Positions 60,744 to 64,000 of a DNA stretch of 64,000 nucleotides are shown piece after piece. The translations under genes were made by a program, and so were the position numbers. Positions within the stretch are counted from its first letter, which is position 1. Every line of letters starts with the position of its first letter. Source of the DNA: an archaeon. GTDB lineage: Archaea; Aenigmatarchaeota; Aenigmatarchaeia; QMZP01; JAFGSV01. The notes under the pieces were generated by a model. It was not told where the DNA came from and made no database searches. It saw nothing but the letters and a program-made list of their open reading frames with translations. The stretch lies in NCBI GenBank assembly GCA_028279705.1, contig JANQNF010000078.1:1-64000 (forward strand), given 5' to 3'.

Positions 60744-62825
60744 TTAGCTGAAAACCAGTTCTTTGAGCTCTTCCAGGTCATCAAGCGCGTTCAGCTTCAA
60801 TTTTGAGGCAGAAAGGGTGTAAAGGACGTCGCCTATGTAAAGGTTCCTCTTGACCGAATACTGACCCCCTGCATAGTAGTAGCCGCTCTTTAGGAACAGC
60901 TCCTCGTCATCAACATGCGTCACCCTTCCCTTCAATTGGAAGCCGTCCTCAAGCGTGAGGTCGTAGACGTAGGCGCCCTGGTAGACGTAATCGCCGTATG
61001 ACCAGTCCTCGATGTTCTCCTTGTCGGCTATCTCTGCAAGGAGTATAGGTATGACAAGGAGGTTCTTTTCCCTGTCGAACAGGAATGCCTTGTGGTCGTG
61101 CAGAGCGTCAGAATCAGTCCCCCTGTCGCCTATTATGATCTTGTGCAGTTCCGTTGGGTTCGACACGTCGGTGACGTCAAATATCGCCATCTTCAGCCCC
61201 TGATACCATGCAAAGTCCCCACGCTCTTCCTCAGCTTCAACTGTTTCCTTTCCTATCCCTATTATGTGGTCATCGTCGTATGGGTGCAGGTAGTCCGAAT
61301 ATCCCGGTATTTTTAGCTTGCCAAGTATTTCCGGGTTTTCAGGGTCGCTTAAGTCTATTACGAAGAACGGGTCTATCTTCTTGAAGGTAACGAGGTAACC
61401 GCGGTCTCCCATGAACCTTGCCGAGTATATGCTTTCACCGGGCGCTATGTCTTCTATCTCACCGACCTGGACCAGGCCTGAATCAAGCACGTAAACGTTA
61501 TTTGATGAAAGCGATTCTCCGCTCCTTGAAGTCCTGCCCGTCGTCGTTGCTATCCTGAAATATCCGTTGTGCTCGTCCATGGAGAACTGGTTGAGTACAT
61601 GACCTGGAACCTTGCCGTGATTATCATAGGTTATCTTGCCACCATCTAGCGAGAACTTGTGTATGACCGTCTCTTCGGTGTTCGCCGCGGCCTCTAACTC
61701 TTCTGCCGACATTGTCCTGAACACGGGCCAGTAAGGCCAGCTAGTTTCAACTACGTAGAGATTTTCAGGCGAGGCGTAAACGCTCTGTCCCGAACCGAGT
61801 ATGACTTCCCTCACGACTTCGGCATCGTCGTCTGCCATGGACATTGAGGCTAGAGTCACGAACCTCTCAGGTATTACATCATCGAAATATCCCACGTCGT
61901 CGCAGCCGCATGAAGGCACGAGCTCTTCTTCGCCGGACTCACTGTCCCTGTAAAGAGGTATGATGTCACCGGCATCGCCGCTTCCCGATGCAGCCTCCAG
62001 GAATAATTGATACCTCGGGTATGAATTCACCACGAAGTAAACATCGCTTTCGATTTTCCTTGATGTAAGATAAGACCCCTCAAGGTCCACTGTCCTTATA
62101 AGCTCCGGATTTTTCCTGTCGGATATGTCCCATAGCTGGACGGTAACTATTGAAATACCGGTAGGGTAGATGGGCGCTATCATAGACCTTGACACACCTG
62201 AATCGCTGGCCACTTTGGCTGCAGGAGTACCCATCGTTATTTCCTCGTAAGTGCTGCCGAATATCAGCAGCCTATCCTTTTCTATGAAGATTTCCGTCGG
62301 CTGGAATTCCCCAAGGTCCGTCTCGCTCAGTATTGAGGCGTCCTCGGCAGGATAAGCGTCCACGATCACGAATGAAGGGTTCCTTGACCTGCTCTCTGAA
62401 TCTGCATCTTCATCATCAACCGCCACTTCATCGAATCCGTAGAAGCCGTAATCGTATCCCTGCGTTACAGTGTATATGTAATTACCGTCTGTCTTGATTA
62501 TGTCAGCTTCATCAACGCCTGCCACCTGGACGTTAGTATCCGAGTAGTCGCCGGATTCGTCACTACCCTCGGCAACTGCCATCGTCGCGGCCATGGGGAC
62601 AGCTGAACCTGCGACCATGTCGAACGTTTTCAGTCCACCGCCTCTCCACGCATTCTGCCTGCTTTCAATCATCTTGTTAAAACTTGACGCCATCTCGTCA
62701 CAGCTTCCGAAAGTGCCCATGGGCTTTGGCGCAGTGGAACTGAGATAGGCTACGCTTATGGTACCGACTATTGCAGCGATTACAAAAATCTCCACAAATC
62801 CCAGCAGACCTTTTGACTTTCTCAT
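60744..62825 (-). CDS. Membrane-anchored beta-propeller domain protein
   Basis: 693 residues. An N-terminal membrane helix (about 9-28) is followed by a long extracellular beta-propeller of the archaeal/bacterial secreted beta-propeller family: TNVQVAGVDEADIIKTDGNYIY near residue 97, then IVTVQLWDISDRKNPELIRTV and KIDPFFVIDLSDPENPEILG blades. Asp-rich loops suggest calcium. No enzymatic motif. The function is unknown; a surface binding or protease-regulating role is possible. Confidence 0.85.
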   Translation of the reverse strand: MRKSKGLLGFVEIFVIAAIVGTISVAYLSSTAPKPMGTFGSCDEMASSFNKMIESRQNAWRGGGLKTFDMVAGSAVPMAATMAVAEGSDESGDYSDTNVQVAGVDEADIIKTDGNYIYTVTQGYDYGFYGFDEVAVDDEDADSESRSRNPSFVIVDAYPAEDASILSETDLGEFQPTEIFIEKDRLLIFGSTYEEITMGTPAAKVASDSGVSRSMIAPIYPTGISIVTVQLWDISDRKNPELIRTVDLEGSYLTSRKIESDVYFVVNSYPRYQLFLEAASGSGDAGDIIPLYRDSESGEEELVPSCGCDDVGYFDDVIPERFVTLASMSMADDDAEVVREVILGSGQSVYASPENLYVVETSWPYWPVFRTMSAEELEAAANTEETVIHKFSLDGGKITYDNHGKVPGHVLNQFSMDEHNGYFRIATTTGRTSRSGESLSSNNVYVLDSGLVQVGEIEDIAPGESIYSARFMGDRGYLVTFKKIDPFFVIDLSDPENPEILGKLKIPGYSDYLHPYDDDHIIGIGKETVEAEEERGDFAWYQGLKMAIFDVTDVSNPTELHKIIIGDRGTDSDALHDHKAFLFDREKNLLVIPILLAEIADKENIEDWSYGDYVYQGAYVYDLTLEDGFQLKGRVTHVDDEELFLKSGYYYAGGQYSVKRNLYIGDVLYTLSASKLKLNALDDLEELKELVFS

Positions 62826-62897
62826 AACATTAATTCACCTGCATACTTAATAGGAGTTTCCATTTTGTTCGGTTTTTACCTAAACGCTTCCGCGCAT

Positions 62898-63566
62898 CTA
62901 CAGCGGGGGGCCCGTGAGATGGAGACCCTTCCCGGTAATCTCGTAAATGTGTGAGTCCTTGTTTATCTTGCTGGATCTCATCTTCTCCACCCTCATAAGG
63001 TTCTTATTCTCCCCGTCCTTCTCCACGCTGTGCAATATTATCAGGCCGTCACCTACAAACTCGGAGATGCCGTCCCTTGTGAAACCATCCTGACCGGAAA
63101 GCATTTCCGATACCAGTATGGCCGTGAGGTTTGTGTCTTTCAGCTTTTCCACCATCTTGTGGAAGGCTTCCCTGTTGTCCCTCATCGTATACGTTATCGA
63201 CGTTATGGAATCTACTACCAGCCTCTTTGGCTTGTAGTAAAGGCACTTGAATATCTTTGCCATTATTTCGTCAAAGGAGCTTGGCCACATAGAGAATATC
63301 CTTATCATGTCCTTCTTTTCCAGAGCCTCGAAATCCCAGCCAAACTGCGCGGCCTGCCTGAATATGTCGTCTTTTTCCTGCTCAAAAGAAATGTATATTC
63401 CCATCTCCCCGTTCTTTGCGCCTTCATGGAGGAACTGCAGTCCCATTATGGTCTTTCCCGTGCCGGGAGTCCCGGAAACGACGACTATGCTGTCCTCTGG
63501 AAAGCCGCCGCCGATGATGGGATCAAGGCCTTTGACGCCGCTCTTTACGCGCTTTATTTCCTTCAT
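62898..63566 (-). CDS. KaiC-like RecA-superfamily ATPase
   Basis: 222 residues, a single KaiC domain. GVKGLDPIIGGGFPEDSIVVVSG precedes Walker A GTPGTGKT (32-39), and Walker B is seen as RLVVDSITSITYTM near 115. The family is abundant in archaea and includes ArlH and RadA-like regulators, but here no archaellum genes are near. A regulatory ATPase or kinase is the best general description. Downstream on the same strand from the 130-residue protein, 40 bases away. Confidence 0.88.
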   Translation of the reverse strand: MKEIKRVKSGVKGLDPIIGGGFPEDSIVVVSGTPGTGKTIMGLQFLHEGAKNGEMGIYISFEQEKDDIFRQAAQFGWDFEALEKKDMIRIFSMWPSSFDEIMAKIFKCLYYKPKRLVVDSITSITYTMRDNREAFHKMVEKLKDTNLTAILVSEMLSGQDGFTRDGISEFVGDGLIILHSVEKDGENKNLMRVEKMRSSKINKDSHIYEITGKGLHLTGPPL

Positions 63567-63605
63567 ATTTTAACTAACCCAGCTGACTTAAATAATCTGC
63601 AAAAA

Positions 63606-63998
63606 CTAACTGACGATCTGGTCGTAGATCTCCTGGTATCCCTTTTCTGCAAGCTCTTCATAAGGCTTTACCATTTCCATATGAATGTTGCCCTCATCCC
63701 TTAACTTCTTCACCTCGCTGAAGAAATCGTCTGCAGAAAGCAGCCTGGAAACAGCGTCCCTTCCGACCGTGAACCTGACGTCAGGATTTTCCGCCCTGCC
63801 GTCCATGGTAGTCGGTGTCCTCACATCGACGACGACTGTGAAGTAGCTGTTATCGGGCGTGACCAGAAACTCCATCTCGAGCCTTTCGTCAGTCAGGTAG
63901 TTGGCGCGTATGTCACTTGTAACCAGCTGCTGAACGACCTGGTTTACGTGCTGCACCGTGACGGGCTCTTCCGTATTAAGCGTCTGCTTGGAACCCAT
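63606..63998 (-). CDS. Uncharacterised protein, possibly SCP2-like
   Basis: 130 residues; the ATG is two bases from the window edge, so an upstream start cannot be excluded. The second half (NPDVRFTVGRDAVSRLLSAD, then GNIHMEMVKPYEELAEKG) resembles the SCP2 sterol-carrier fold, but weakly. Likely cotranscribed with the KaiC-like gene. Confidence 0.5.
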   Translation of the reverse strand: MGSKQTLNTEEPVTVQHVNQVVQQLVTSDIRANYLTDERLEMEFLVTPDNSYFTVVVDVRTPTTMDGRAENPDVRFTVGRDAVSRLLSADDFFSEVKKLRDEGNIHMEMVKPYEELAEKGYQEIYDQIVS

Positions 63999-64000
63999 CA

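Noticed and set aside
1-64000. CRISPR arrays or cas genes
   Set aside because: No regularly spaced short direct repeats were seen, and no Cas-like protein. The spaced repeats at 38-47 kb are about 100 bp and separated by genes.

Overview
The window is archaeal chromosome. Supporting this are archaeal-type ribosomal proteins S24e and S27ae, aIF2-beta, archaeal ThrRS, a geranylgeranyl-reductase-like enzyme, diphthine ammonia ligase, a four-subunit pyruvate:ferredoxin oxidoreductase, A/T-rich TATA promoters and intron-bearing tRNAs. Several genes are of bacterial type (gyrA-gyrB, metK, serS). A DPANN or deep euryarchaeal lineage would fit, but the sequence alone does not settle the phylum.

Layout. 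1-4.4 kb: secreted or membrane proteins of unknown role, one frameshifted. 4.5-9.6 kb: guaB, S27ae and S24e with unusually long acidic tails, RNase Z and small zinc-ribbon proteins. 9.9-11.1 kb: a Fic enzyme. 11.4-16.4 kb: a sulfur/SAM operon (metK, COG1900, NIL-ferredoxin, COG2122). Its metK has a +1 frameshift in the HPDK motif and a LAGLIDADG gene abuts its start; a divergent HTH-CBS regulator follows. 17.4-20.4 kb: porGDAB. 20.5-37 kb: mostly housekeeping and nucleotide-metabolism genes (dUTPase-like, tandem ThyX, pyrF, aIF2-beta, MFS, thpR, Nudix, dph6, proC, Fe-ADH, lipid reductase), an orphan HAMP sensor and an orphan sugar-binding lipoprotein. A tRNA-Val with three introns lies here, overlapped by a decayed homing endonuclease gene.

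38.1-47.7 kb is an accessory island. Single genes or small gene sets (an unknown gene, a DUF4258/DUF2283 toxin-antitoxin pair plus a deoxyribosyltransferase-like gene, a DUF4143 ATPase, a NosD-like surface protein, and a retroelement) are separated by about 100-bp repeats. Each repeat contains the 3' end of the tRNA-Gln gene that closes the island. No integrase is visible.

The most notable system is a diversity-generating retroelement (DGR) at 44.8-47.5 kb. It has a target gene with a variable repeat (VR), a template repeat (TR), and a fused Avd-reverse transcriptase. TR and VR differ at 17 positions; 16 of these are adenines on the TR coding strand. Two oddities stand out: the TR holds a 23-nt insertion absent from the VR, and Avd and RT are joined in frame only through an 11-G homopolymer.

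47.8-64 kb: thrS, serS, a TadB/TadC-like pair, two tRNA-Leu genes (one with a 30/31 intron and an overlapping LAGLIDADG gene), a sulfatase-fold enzyme, gyrA-gyrB, a beta-propeller surface protein and a KaiC-like ATPase.
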